Shown here: positions 53,631-62,166 of the stretch, one piece after another
How the letters are laid out: each line of letters opens with the position of its first letter
Position numbering within the stretch: the first letter of the stretch is position 1
Source of the DNA: Burkholderia cenocepacia
GTDB taxonomy: Bacteria > Pseudomonadota > Gammaproteobacteria > Burkholderiales > Burkholderiaceae
Direction: 5' to 3'
Assembly: GCF_900446215.1 (NCBI RefSeq)
Contig: NZ_UAQZ01000007.1
Span: forward strand, 310,001 to 374,000
Length of the DNA: 64,000 nt
Translations under genes and position numbers: made by a program
The notes under the pieces: model-generated
What the model was told of the DNA's origin: nothing
Database searches by the model: none
The model's input: the letters and a program-made list of their open reading frames with translations, nothing else

Positions 53631-55138
53631 GGTGACTCCGTGCAGGTTGACTCGGGGCCGGTTGTCGCGATCGCGCGAGCGCGCGTCGCCGCCAGGCGAT
53701 CCTGGACGTCGCGGCGCAGCGCCCGGCCGGGACGCGCGCCGGTGTGACGGCCATGTTCGAGCACGGCCCGTCCGTTGACGAAGACGTGTTTGATGCCTTC
53801 GGGGCGTAGCGTCGGGCTCGCGAACGTTGCGCGATCGATCACGCGTGCCGGATCGAACACGACGAGATCGGCGTAGTGACCGACCGCGAGCCGTCCGCGC
53901 CGTGCGATGCCGAACTGCTCGGCTGTGAGGCCCGTCATCTTGCGCACGGCGGTTTCCAGCGGGAACAGGCCGCGCTCGCGGGAGAATTCGCCGAGCACTC
54001 GCGGGAACGTGCCCCACAACCGCGGATGGGGGCGCTTGTCGTTGGGCAGTCCATCCGAGCCGACCATCGTCAGCTCGTGCCGAATGATGCGCTCGACATC
54101 CGCCTCGTCCATGACGAAGTAAATCGCGCCGGCGGGGCGTAGCGCGTCGATTGTGGCGTCCACCGAATTGCCGAACAGCGGCAGCAGTTCGTGGAAATCG
54201 CGGCCCGCGAGTTCGGGATGCGGCTTCGACCAGCCGAGAATCACGCGGGACGACTGACGGACGCGATCCGCGCGCAGCATCGTCGACGTGGCCGGATACG
54301 GATGACAGTCGAGACACAGCGGTTGCAGCTTGCGCCGCGCGTCGATATGCGCGAGCGTTTCGACCGAGCGGCCGTGGTTGGCCTTGCCGGCCACCTTGTG
54401 ATGCGACAGCACGACGCGCACGTCGAGCGCGCGGCCGATCGAGAACGCTTCGTCGAGCGATGCGATGATCGCATCGGTTTCGTCGCGCAGGTGCGTCGCG
54501 AATACGCCGCCCGTCTCGCGCAGCGGCGCGCACACGTCGATCAGTTCTTCCGTCGGCGCGGCTGCCGCGGGCGGATAGAAGGTGCCCGACGAGACGCCGA
54601 ACGCACCGGCCGCCATCGCTTCGCGTACGTCGGCCGCCATCGCCGCGATTTCGGCTGCGCTGGCCGCGCGGTCGAGATCGGCCATGTGCCGCACGCGCAG
54701 CGTCGAGTGGCCGATCAGGGCCGCCGTATTGACGGCGGCGGGCGTTGCGTCGAGCGCGTCGAGATAGGCGCGAAAGGACGGGAAGCGGAACGCCTGCCAC
54801 GCGCCCAGCAGGTCGAGCGGCTGCGGCACCTCGCGGTTGGCGAGCAGCGGGGCGAGACTGATTCCGCAATTGCCGGCGATCACCGTGGTGACACCCTGCG
54901 CAACCTTCGGCTCGACGTCGGGATCGGTCAGCACGAATGCGTCATCGTGCGTGTGACTGTCGATGAAACCCGGCGCGACGACGAGGCCGCCCGCATCGAG
55001 CGTGTGCGAGGCCGTCGCGCCGCCCAGATCGCCGATCGCGGCGATGCGCTCGCCCGTTACGCCGAGATCGGCCTCGAAGCGTGCGGCCCCGGTGCCGTCG
55101 ATCAGCTCGCCGCGACGCAGGATCACGTCGAAATGCAT
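53627..55138 (-). CDS. N-acyl-D-amino-acid deacylase
   Basis: A 503-residue amidohydrolase of the D-aminoacylase family. The metal motif is His62-x-His64 in IDSHTHDD, the metal-binding Cys91 lies in GNCGISLAP, and the later ligands fit LSHHKVAGKANHGRS and DCHPYPA; the product-specificity loop ends MVGSDGLPND. It hydrolyses N-acyl-D-amino acids to the free D-amino acid and a fatty or acetic acid. The first gene of a three-gene operon; a LysR gene is 169 bp upstream on the same strand. A DadA-like oxidase gene at 33956-35197 could use released D-amino acids, but it is unlinked. Confidence 0.84.
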   Translation of the reverse strand: MHFDVILRRGELIDGTGAARFEADLGVTGERIAAIGDLGGATASHTLDAGGLVVAPGFIDSHTHDDAFVLTDPDVEPKVAQGVTTVIAGNCGISLAPLLANREVPQPLDLLGAWQAFRFPSFRAYLDALDATPAAVNTAALIGHSTLRVRHMADLDRAASAAEIAAMAADVREAMAAGAFGVSSGTFYPPAAAAPTEELIDVCAPLRETGGVFATHLRDETDAIIASLDEAFSIGRALDVRVVLSHHKVAGKANHGRSVETLAHIDARRKLQPLCLDCHPYPATSTMLRADRVRQSSRVILGWSKPHPELAGRDFHELLPLFGNSVDATIDALRPAGAIYFVMDEADVERIIRHELTMVGSDGLPNDKRPHPRLWGTFPRVLGEFSRERGLFPLETAVRKMTGLTAEQFGIARRGRLAVGHYADLVVFDPARVIDRATFASPTLRPEGIKHVFVNGRAVLEHGRHTGARPGRALRRDVQDRLAATRARAIATTGPESTCTESP

Positions 55139-55307
55139 GGTGGTTCCTCCAGAATCCGCGCGGAGCCGGGCCGCGCCCGTTTCCGTCGTTCATGTTCGCC
55201 ACCATCGTCTCCAGCCATTTTTCGCGAGTCCAATGCCGTTCGGCTCGCGATTCATGCGAAACCGGCATCAATGCGGGCGCTGTCGCGCCGCCGTGTGGCC
55301 CGCGGCG

Positions 55308-56195
55308 TTATGCGAACGACGCCTGCACCAGCGCAAGCAGGTCGCTCGCGAAGCTGGACATCGAGATGGCGCGATGCCGCACGATGCCGACCCGGCGCTC
55401 GATCGTCGGGCTCGCGATCGGCACCGTGCGTACCGCGGGCGAACCGTAAGCACGCAGCGCACTCTCCGGCAGGATCGCGCAACCGACCCCGGCCGCTACC
55501 AGTGCGGCAACGCACGAGATGTGCTCGACCTCATAGAACCAGCGGGTTCGCACCGCTTCCTGGCCCATCAGCATTTCGAGCAGCAGACGATTGCCGCTGT
55601 CGCGACCGCCGATGATCAGCTTGGCGTGCCGCAGTTCACCGAGCGTGACGGCGTCGGCGTGCGCCAGCGGATCGGCGTCGTGGGCCGCGAGCACGTAGCG
55701 GTCGGTGAAGAGCGGTTCGAACACGAGATCGTCGTCGTCGCCGGGATGCAGGCTCACGCCGAATTCGGCGATGCCCGCGCGCACTTGCGACAGCACGAAG
55801 TCGTGATTGCCGTCGAGGATCTGCACGGCGACGTGCGGATACTTGGCGGCGTAGCGACGCAGCACGTCGGGCAACGCCTGAGCGACGACCGTCGGGATCG
55901 ACGCGAGCCGTACCTTGCCGTATCGCTTTTGCGCGATGTCCTGGATCGACGACAGCATCATCCCGAGCTGCGCGATCTGCTCGCGCGCCATCGGCAGGAA
56001 CTGGCGGCCGACACCCGTCAGCGTCACGCTGCGGGTGGTGCGCTGGAACAACTCGACACCGAGCGTCTGTTCGAGTTTCTGGATGCGGCGCGACAGTCCC
56101 GGCTGGGTCAGGTTCAGCTTTTCCGCCGCGCGATGGAACGTACCGAGTTCCGCAACGGCGACGAAGGCTTCGAGTTCCGAGTTTTCGACTTTCAT
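55308..56195 (-). CDS. LysR-family regulator upstream of the D-aminoacylase operon
   Basis: A 295-residue LysR protein. The DNA-binding domain starts with ENSELEAFVAVAELGTFHRA and LNLTQPGLSRRIQKLE, and the effector domain extends from about 92. It is codirectional with the D-aminoacylase operon rather than divergent, so co-transcription or control of that operon are both possible. The ATG at 56195 gives the usual LysR N-terminal length; in-frame upstream ATGs at 56225 and 56390 would add residues unlike the family. No clear Shine-Dalgarno distinguishes them. Confidence 0.82.
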   Translation of the reverse strand: MKVENSELEAFVAVAELGTFHRAAEKLNLTQPGLSRRIQKLEQTLGVELFQRTTRSVTLTGVGRQFLPMAREQIAQLGMMLSSIQDIAQKRYGKVRLASIPTVVAQALPDVLRRYAAKYPHVAVQILDGNHDFVLSQVRAGIAEFGVSLHPGDDDDLVFEPLFTDRYVLAAHDADPLAHADAVTLGELRHAKLIIGGRDSGNRLLLEMLMGQEAVRTRWFYEVEHISCVAALVAAGVGCAILPESALRAYGSPAVRTVPIASPTIERRVGIVRHRAISMSSFASDLLALVQASFA

Positions 56196-56633
56196 GGCGT
56201 TCCAGTAGTTGACCGACTCCGGCATGCCGACGTATCGCGGCAGGCCTCGCGGATATTCTCGCCGGTCTCGCTTGATGATCGCCGCAAGCGTACATGCATT
56301 GCCGGCCGGGTCGGCGACGAGTGGCCCGCGTACTGACGCACGAGCCGTCGCAGCGTTGACGAACGTCTGACGTTTGCCGCGCACCGGCATCCAATCCGCT
56401 GATCAATCCGTCGACGTCGATGATGAATCGACGTCGGCCCGCGCGTTCGGCCGCCTCCCCGGGCGGTGGCATCGAATCCGCATACTTTCCGACGTTTTCT
56501 CGGGTGTTTCCCACTGCTTGGTGATCCGAATTTTTACCTAAGATGAAGAAATCGTGCGCGTCATTCGGTGCTTGCATGCGCATGGAGGGAGGCAGGAGGC
56601 AGCGCCGGAGCGATGCCAGCGGATGTTGCCATC
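56196..56633. other. Divergent intergenic region before the yfi-type genes
   Basis: A 438-bp gap between the LysR and the YfiR-like gene. It contains a perfect 10-bp hairpin at 56412-56436 (listed separately) and an AT-rich stretch at 56520-56550 that may hold the yfi promoter. Frames here have no recognisable product. The first 80 bases before 56634 may belong to a longer YfiR-like leader if an upstream start is used. Confidence 0.5.
56412..56436. other. Perfect 10-bp hairpin in the LysR/yfi gap
   Basis: Arms CGACGTCGAT and ATCGACGTCG flank the five-base loop GATGA. The left arm itself contains the palindrome CGACGTCG. No T-tract follows on either strand, so an operator is more likely than a terminator. 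Confidence 0.45.
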
Positions 56634-57329
56634 ATGGAAGCGAAAGTGTGCGCGGCGGCTGCCTGTCTTGCGACGGCGGCGACGCCAACGGGCGCGGCGG
56701 AGATCGCCGCACGGACCACGAGCCGGCCCGGCCGGATCACTTCGCTGCGCCACGCGTTGCTCGCAATCGTTTGCGTTCTGGGGGCCGCGCCGGCCGTACT
56801 CGCCGGGGCACCGACCGATGCCGACGGCCCGCCCGACAACGCGCACATCGTCCCCGCCGCGAACCCCGTCGATCCGGGCATGTCGTCACACGACACGGCC
56901 GTGCGTCAGGTCGTGCTCGGCATCATCAGCTTCACGCGCTGGCCGACGACGCCCGTTCGTCTGCATCTGTGCGTCACCGGGCGGCCCGACTACGCACGTG
57001 GCCTGACCGACACGCTGCAGGCCGGCTCGACGTTGCTCGACGTGCAACGCGTCCGCTTCGACGATCCGTCGCTCGGCATCGCGTGCGACGTCGTTTATCT
57101 CGGCACGTTGAGCAACGACGAGCGCGCGCGGGTGAGAGCCGCATTGGCCGGCCATCCGGTGCTGACGATCGCGGAACACGATCCGTCCTGCACCGCGGGC
57201 GGCATGTTCTGTCTCAACGTCGACGGCGACCGCGTGTCGTTCGACATCAATCTCGATGCCGTCGCGCGCAGCGGCGTGCGCGTGCATCCGAATGTTCTCA
57301 ATCTCGCACGACGGCCGGTGACGCCATGA
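56634..57329 (+). CDS. yfiR: YfiR-like periplasmic repressor of a diguanylate cyclase
   Basis: A DUF4154 protein of about 231 residues from this start. A hydrophobic signal segment (LRHALLAIVCVLGAAPAVLA) follows a longer than usual N region. The mature domain has VVLGIISFTRWP at its start and cysteines spaced like the two disulfides of Pseudomonas YfiR: one pair in LHLCVTG and GIACDVV (38 apart) and one in SCTAGGMFC (7 apart). YfiR binds the periplasmic part of the cyclase YfiN and holds it inactive. The start is uncertain: 56613 or 56568 are in frame. The stop overlaps the next ATG. Confidence 0.75.
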   Translation: MEAKVCAAAACLATAATPTGAAEIAARTTSRPGRITSLRHALLAIVCVLGAAPAVLAGAPTDADGPPDNAHIVPAANPVDPGMSSHDTAVRQVVLGIISFTRWPTTPVRLHLCVTGRPDYARGLTDTLQAGSTLLDVQRVRFDDPSLGIACDVVYLGTLSNDERARVRAALAGHPVLTIAEHDPSCTAGGMFCLNVDGDRVSFDINLDAVARSGVRVHPNVLNLARRPVTP

Positions 57330-58594
57330 CACGCTCCGCGCTCCCCGTTCCCGCTTCGCGCCTGCCGCGCCCGACGCTGCAAAGCGTGTTGCGTCGTGCG
57401 CACCTGCGCCTCGCGTTCGTCGCCGTGACGATGGCCGCCGTGTCGTTGATCGTCGTCGCCGTGATCGCGCTGCGCGCGTATGCCGGCAACAACCTGAACC
57501 TGCTGGCGCGCTCGCTCGGTTACACGGTCGAGGCGGCCCTCGTGTTCGGCGACCGCGTCGCGGCGAACGAGGCGATCGGCATGATCGCCGGCGACGAGGA
57601 CGTCGCGCAGGTGGTCGTCACCGACAGCAACGGGCAACTGTTCGCCACGTGGCAGTTACCGGCCCGAAACGGGGTCGCGCGGCTCGAGCGCGCCGTCGCC
57701 GATGTGGCGCTGCCGGGGCCGGTGACCGTCCCGGTGATGCATGACGGCATCATCGTCGGCCACGTCGTCGTGCGTGGCCGCGGGCATCAGTTCTTCGGAT
57801 TCCTGCTCGGGGGCGTCGGCGGCATTCTCGGCTGCCTGGCCGTCAGCGTATTCGGCGCGTATGTCAGCTCGAAGCGTCTGCTGCGCAACATCGTGTCGCC
57901 GCTGCGCGCGCTGGCGGGCGTCGCGCATGCGGTGCGACGCGAGCGTGCGTTCGCGCGGCGTGTCGAGCCGGCGGCGATCGCCGAACTGAACCAGCTCGGC
58001 GACGACTTCAACGCGCTGCTCGACGAATTCGAAGACTGGCAGAACACGCTGCGCGACGAGAACGCGTCGCTCGAACACAAGGCCACGCATGATGCGCTCA
58101 CCGGGTTGCCCAACCGCGTGCAGTTCGAATCGCGCCTCGCGCTTGCGCTTTGCGACGCCACATTGACCGGGCAGCGGGTCGCCGTGCTGTATCTCGACTG
58201 CGACCGCTTCAAGGAGATCAACGATTGTCTCGGCCACGACGCCGGGGATGCGGTGCTGATCGGCATCGCGTCGCGGTTGCGCACGCGGGTGCGCGAGACC
58301 GATGTCGTCGCGCGCCTGGGCGGCGACGAATTTGCGGTGATGCTGGCGGCGGTGCCTGAAGCGGGCAGCGTGTGCCGGATCGCCGACGAGATTTTGTCCG
58401 GCATGGCGCCGTCGATCGAGTTGTCCGACGGCCGCGTGGTGGCCACCATGATGAGTGCCGGCGTTGCGCTGTATCCCGATCACGCGTCGGACGCGAGCGG
58501 CTTGCTGCGCGCGGCGGATATCGCGATGTACCGCGCCAAGCGCGCGCGGCCGGGATCGTGGCAACTGGCGGAGAGCGTTGCAGGGCCGGTGTGA
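57326..58594 (+). CDS. yfiN: YfiN/TpbB-like membrane diguanylate cyclase
   Basis: A 422-residue cyclase. Membrane helices at about 28-50 and 157-180 flank a periplasmic CHASE8-like domain; a HAMP region (about 181-240) leads to the GGDEF domain with the intact active site GGDEF at 332-336. The inhibitory site RETD at 323-326 is also intact at the correct five-residue spacing. It makes cyclic di-GMP and is expected to be held off by the YfiR-like protein. The start overlaps the yfiR stop. Raised activity would favour biofilm or small-colony growth, by analogy with Pseudomonas. Confidence 0.85.
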   Translation: MTRSALPVPASRLPRPTLQSVLRRAHLRLAFVAVTMAAVSLIVVAVIALRAYAGNNLNLLARSLGYTVEAALVFGDRVAANEAIGMIAGDEDVAQVVVTDSNGQLFATWQLPARNGVARLERAVADVALPGPVTVPVMHDGIIVGHVVVRGRGHQFFGFLLGGVGGILGCLAVSVFGAYVSSKRLLRNIVSPLRALAGVAHAVRRERAFARRVEPAAIAELNQLGDDFNALLDEFEDWQNTLRDENASLEHKATHDALTGLPNRVQFESRLALALCDATLTGQRVAVLYLDCDRFKEINDCLGHDAGDAVLIGIASRLRTRVRETDVVARLGGDEFAVMLAAVPEAGSVCRIADEILSGMAPSIELSDGRVVATMMSAGVALYPDHASDASGLLRAADIAMYRAKRARPGSWQLAESVAGPV

Positions 58595-58680
58595 GGTCGA
58601 TCGACTCGCGCTGCGGGCGAGGCCGCGGCGGCGGTTAAAAGAAGCGCTTGCCGGGCGGGCGCAATGGAAGGGGATGCGAA

Positions 58681-59190
58681 ATGAACCACTCGTTTCCTGT
58701 GAGCATGGGGCGGATGTGCGTCGGGAGCGCACTGCTGCTGTGCATGCTGCTGGGGGGCTGCAAGACGCCGCCGCTTCATCGCGGGCTGACGCAGACGCAG
58801 GTCACGGCGCTGAAGTCGGCCGGATTCCAGGAGACCGGACAGGGATTCGAGTTCGGATCGACCGGGCCGATTCTGTTCGATTTCGACCGGTACAACCTCA
58901 AGCCGGACGTGCGGCGGATCGTCGAAAGGATCGGGCGGACGTTGCGGTCGGCGGGGATCAACGGGGTGCGGGTGTACGGGTACTCGGATGACGAGGGGAC
59001 GGCGGCTTACGATCTCGAGTTGTCGAGACGGCGGGCTGAAGTCGTTGCCGTCGAACTGGCCGACGTCGGGCTGGATGCGAAGCGGATCGCGGTCGTGGGG
59101 CGAGGGAAGAGCGATCCGGTGGGGGACAACAAGACGCCGGTGGGGAGGGCGCAGAATCGGCGGGCCGCGATCGTGGTTTCGCCGCGGTGA
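58681..59190 (+). CDS. yfiB: YfiB-like OmpA-domain lipoprotein
   Basis: A 169-residue outer-membrane lipoprotein. The lipobox LLGGC places the lipidated residue at Cys27. The OmpA-like peptidoglycan-binding domain (about 65-169) begins ILFDFDRYNLKPD and includes VYGYSDDEGT and a final GRAQNRRAAIVV. In the YfiBNR system this protein sequesters YfiR at the outer membrane and so activates YfiN. It lies 86 bp after the cyclase gene. Codon use drifts to GGG-rich in the last 300 bases. The ATG at 58681 was chosen for signal-peptide length over 58648. Confidence 0.83.
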   Translation: MNHSFPVSMGRMCVGSALLLCMLLGGCKTPPLHRGLTQTQVTALKSAGFQETGQGFEFGSTGPILFDFDRYNLKPDVRRIVERIGRTLRSAGINGVRVYGYSDDEGTAAYDLELSRRRAEVVAVELADVGLDAKRIAVVGRGKSDPVGDNKTPVGRAQNRRAAIVVSPR

Positions 59191-59594
59191 GGGAAGTGCG
59201 CCGTGATGGCGATTGCACGCCTGCCGACCAGCAGGTTGCCTAGTATGTTTGTTCAAACACCGACCCGGGAATGCCTTGGTGCGGTCGGTCTGGACGGTTT
59301 CTTACCATTGTCACGCAGACACCCGAGCATCCGTTGATCGTCACGGTGTTCCGGGCGGTCCAGGTTATCGACACGCGCGCTGACACGGTTTTCATTGCAG
59401 ACCGTCGTACTGCGCAGCCGTGGGGGATAGATAGCCTTCAGTCAGCTTCACTGCTGGCCCGGTTTTTCGGTTTTAGGGTCGAAAGGCAAACGTTTGCGCG
59501 AGACTTTCGCACAGTCGGGTTTTACCCTACATTATCGGGGCTTCGGGCCGGCGAGCCGGCTCATGGAACCTGAGATCACACGCAAGGAACAAGA
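59191..59594. other. Intergenic region upstream of the type VI secretion genes
   Basis: A 404-bp gap, less GC-rich than its neighbours, between yfiB and vgrG. It contains the dyad at 59246-59259 and runs of T around 59460-59480 and 59519-59530 that may be promoter elements of vgrG. A frame at 59271-59573 has no family features. AAGGAACAAGA just before 59595 is the vgrG ribosome-binding site. Confidence 0.55.
59246..59259. promoter_or_regulatory. Short dyad TGTTTG-TT-CAAACA
   Basis: Six-bp perfect arms around a TT spacer, about 56 bp past the yfiB stop and 336 bp before vgrG. Symmetry fits a TetR-type half-operator, but the distance from vgrG makes its target uncertain. Confidence 0.3.
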
Positions 59595-61715
59595 ATGAGT
59601 TTCGCTCCGAACGGGGGTATTCCCAGTGGATTGGGCGGTGGTGCGCTCGGCTCGTTGAGCGCACTCGGGGGCCTCGCGGGCCCGGTGGCGTCGAGCGTGG
59701 CCGGCAGCCTCGGGCCGCTCGCCGGGCTGGCCGGGCACGTCGACACCGTCCAGCGCGCGATGCAGCTCGCGCAGACCGGCTTCTCGCTGATGGACAAGAC
59801 GCCCGGCGCGATCGCCGAAGCGATCAACGGCGCCGCCAACCCCGCGCGCCTGACCCAGCTCAACCGTTACGTGACACTCGACACGCCGCTTGGCCCGGAT
59901 GTGCTGCTGGTCAGCGCGGCCGTCGTCGACGAGCACGTGAACCGGTTGCCGGAAATCCACCTCGACCTGCTGTCGCATCGCCACGACCTGCGCCCGGAGG
60001 ATCTGATCGGCCAGCAGGTCAAGATCCGATTCGATCAGCAGGCGCGCCTGTCGACGCTCGAACGCGTCGTCGCGTCGGGGGCAGTCGAGGGCGACCGCTA
60101 CTTCGACGGCTACGTCGCGTCGTTCGACCGGGCCGGCAATCCCGGGAACGTCACGCAATACCACCTGACGGCCGTGCCGTGGTTCTGGTTCCTCACGCGC
60201 TCGACCGACTGCCGGATCTTCCAGAACAAGACCGCGCAGGACATCCTCACCGAGATCTTCCAGGAACACGGTTTTTCCGATTTCACGTTCGACATCCGGA
60301 CCAGCCAGAAGCCGCTCGAGTACGTCGTGATGTACCAGGAGAGCTACTACAACTTCTGCGCGCGGCTGATGGAGCAGGAAGGGCTCGTGTGGACGCACCG
60401 CTACGAGAAGGACAAGCACTTTCTCGTGATCGGCGACACGAACCTGCTGTTCCGCCCGATCGACGGGCTCGCCACCGTGCCGTTCGCCGCGACCGAGGCC
60501 AGCGAGGACAGCGGCATCGATCAGTTGCACGAAGGCCGGCGCTTCGGCGTCGGCAAGGTCACGTTCCGCGACTTCAATCACCAGAATCCGTCGTCGCCGC
60601 TGATGCTGGTCGAGGCCGGGCCGCAAAACCTCAAGCATGCGCGGCTCGATGCGACCGAGCGCTTCGAGCACCAGTCGCTGTACGACCATGGTGACGACGG
60701 CAACCGCTACGCCCGTTTCGCGATGGAGGCCGAGGAGGCGCAAGCCCATCGCTATACCGGCGGCGGCTACGCGTGGCGCATGACCACGGCCGGCGCCGTG
60801 ACCGTCGCGAATCACCCCGTCCTCGAGAACAACCAGGAGTACGTGATCCTGCACGTGCGTCACGAGGCCGTGAACGACTATACGCAGCACAGTGCGAAGC
60901 TGCCGTACCGCAACAGCTTCTCGCTGCTGCCGAAGAAGATTCCGTACCGTGCGCCGCGCGCGACGCCGAAGCCGGTGATTCACGGCACGCAATCGGCGAT
61001 CGTCGTCGGGCCGAAGGGCGAGGAAATCTATACGAACGGCAGCGCGGTGAAGGTGCATTTCCCGTGGGACCGGCGCGGCAAGAAGGACGGCTCCGATTCG
61101 ATGTGGGTGCGCGTGTCGCAGCCGTGGGCGGGAGACGGCTGGGGCGCGGCCGCGATTCCGCGGATCAAGCAGGAAGTGCTGGTGGCGTTCAATCAGGGCG
61201 ATCCGGATAACCCCGTGATCGTCGGCCGCGTGTTCAACGGCGAGCAGGGCAACCCGTATCACGGCGCGGCCGGCCAGACGATGGGGATCAAGAGCCAGAC
61301 GCACAAGGGGCAGGGGTCGAACGAGTTGCTGATGAGCGACGTCAATGGCGCACAGATGCTCTACATGCATGCGCAGAAGGACATGCATACCGTTGTCGAG
61401 GACGCGCAGTGGACTCAAGTTCTCAAAGGCGACCGGACCGTCGAGGTTGGCAAGGGCAACCATACGACGGCCGTCGCAGTTGGCAACCTGTCGGACGTTG
61501 TCGTGCAGGGCAATACGCTGCACCAGACTCCGCAGGGTGTGCACACACTGGAAGCCAAGGAACTCTGGATCAAGATCGGCGGCGATGGCGGCACGCGGAT
61601 CCATATGACAGCCGACTCGATCGACATCTATAAGGGCGATTCGGTGATCCACCTGGATGACAGCAACATCAATATTCAGGCGGCTCGGACCGACATCAAC
61701 CCGAAGAACGGCTAA
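59595..61715 (+). CDS. vgrG: Type VI secretion tip protein VgrG with N-terminal extension
   Basis: A 706-residue spike protein. Residues 1-88 are a Gly/Ala/Leu-rich extension absent from typical VgrGs; the gp27-like domain starts near RYVTLDTPLGPD, and the gp5 OB-fold and beta-helix follow with HFPWDRRGKKDGSDSMWVRVSQPWAG in register and GDPDNPVIVGRVFN. A C-terminal DUF2345-like beta helix with IKIGGDGGTRIHMTADSI ends the protein. It caps the Hcp tube and carries the PAAR effector encoded downstream. The gene is followed after 21 bp by the Eag chaperone gene. No toxin domain is fused to its end. Confidence 0.9.
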   Translation: MSFAPNGGIPSGLGGGALGSLSALGGLAGPVASSVAGSLGPLAGLAGHVDTVQRAMQLAQTGFSLMDKTPGAIAEAINGAANPARLTQLNRYVTLDTPLGPDVLLVSAAVVDEHVNRLPEIHLDLLSHRHDLRPEDLIGQQVKIRFDQQARLSTLERVVASGAVEGDRYFDGYVASFDRAGNPGNVTQYHLTAVPWFWFLTRSTDCRIFQNKTAQDILTEIFQEHGFSDFTFDIRTSQKPLEYVVMYQESYYNFCARLMEQEGLVWTHRYEKDKHFLVIGDTNLLFRPIDGLATVPFAATEASEDSGIDQLHEGRRFGVGKVTFRDFNHQNPSSPLMLVEAGPQNLKHARLDATERFEHQSLYDHGDDGNRYARFAMEAEEAQAHRYTGGGYAWRMTTAGAVTVANHPVLENNQEYVILHVRHEAVNDYTQHSAKLPYRNSFSLLPKKIPYRAPRATPKPVIHGTQSAIVVGPKGEEIYTNGSAVKVHFPWDRRGKKDGSDSMWVRVSQPWAGDGWGAAAIPRIKQEVLVAFNQGDPDNPVIVGRVFNGEQGNPYHGAAGQTMGIKSQTHKGQGSNELLMSDVNGAQMLYMHAQKDMHTVVEDAQWTQVLKGDRTVEVGKGNHTTAVAVGNLSDVVVQGNTLHQTPQGVHTLEAKELWIKIGGDGGTRIHMTADSIDIYKGDSVIHLDDSNINIQAARTDINPKNG

Positions 61716-61736
61716 CACCGATAAGGATAACAAAGC

Positions 61737-62159
61737 ATGTACCAGATGCAGGAAGGCACGTTGGCGCTGCCCGTGGAGTGGCAGGACAAAACGATGAACG
61801 TATTTGTGTCGGCAGCGACTGGCACGGAGGGTGTGAGTTTCGTGATCACGCGCGAGCGGTTGCCGTGGGGCATGAAGTTCGCCGAATATGTGTCAAGCGA
61901 AATCCGGAAGGTGGCGAAGCAGGTTCCGGATTATGCCGAGGTGGCAAATGAAGACGCCACGGTTTCCGGGCGCGCCGCGCATGTGCACGAGTTTACCTGG
62001 ACGAACAACCAGGCGCCCATTCACCAGCGGCTGACGATGGTGGAATACGGGCAGGTTGTCCTGATGCTCACCTTCACTGCGCCCGGTACGCTGAGTGACA
62101 CACAGCGCGAACAAATCCGGGCGGTGATTCAGAGCCTTCAGTTGCGCGATCCGATCTGA
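61737..62159 (+). CDS. EagR-type (DcrB/DUF1795) effector chaperone
   Basis: A 140-residue single-domain DUF1795 protein, beginning MYQMQEGTLALPVEWQDKTMNVF, in the first-strand register typical of Eag chaperones. These bind and shield the N-terminal membrane segments of prePAAR effectors before they are loaded on VgrG. Its place between vgrG and an Rhs effector gene with exactly such segments supports this. The next gene starts 7 bp after its stop. Specificity for its cognate effector is the rule in the family. Confidence 0.88.
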   Translation: MYQMQEGTLALPVEWQDKTMNVFVSAATGTEGVSFVITRERLPWGMKFAEYVSSEIRKVAKQVPDYAEVANEDATVSGRAAHVHEFTWTNNQAPIHQRLTMVEYGQVVLMLTFTAPGTLSDTQREQIRAVIQSLQLRDPI

Positions 62160-62166
62160 GGCTGCA

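Noticed and set aside
59271..59573. A 100-codon plus-strand frame before vgrG
   Set aside because: Composition and lack of motifs suggest promoter-region sequence rather than a gene.
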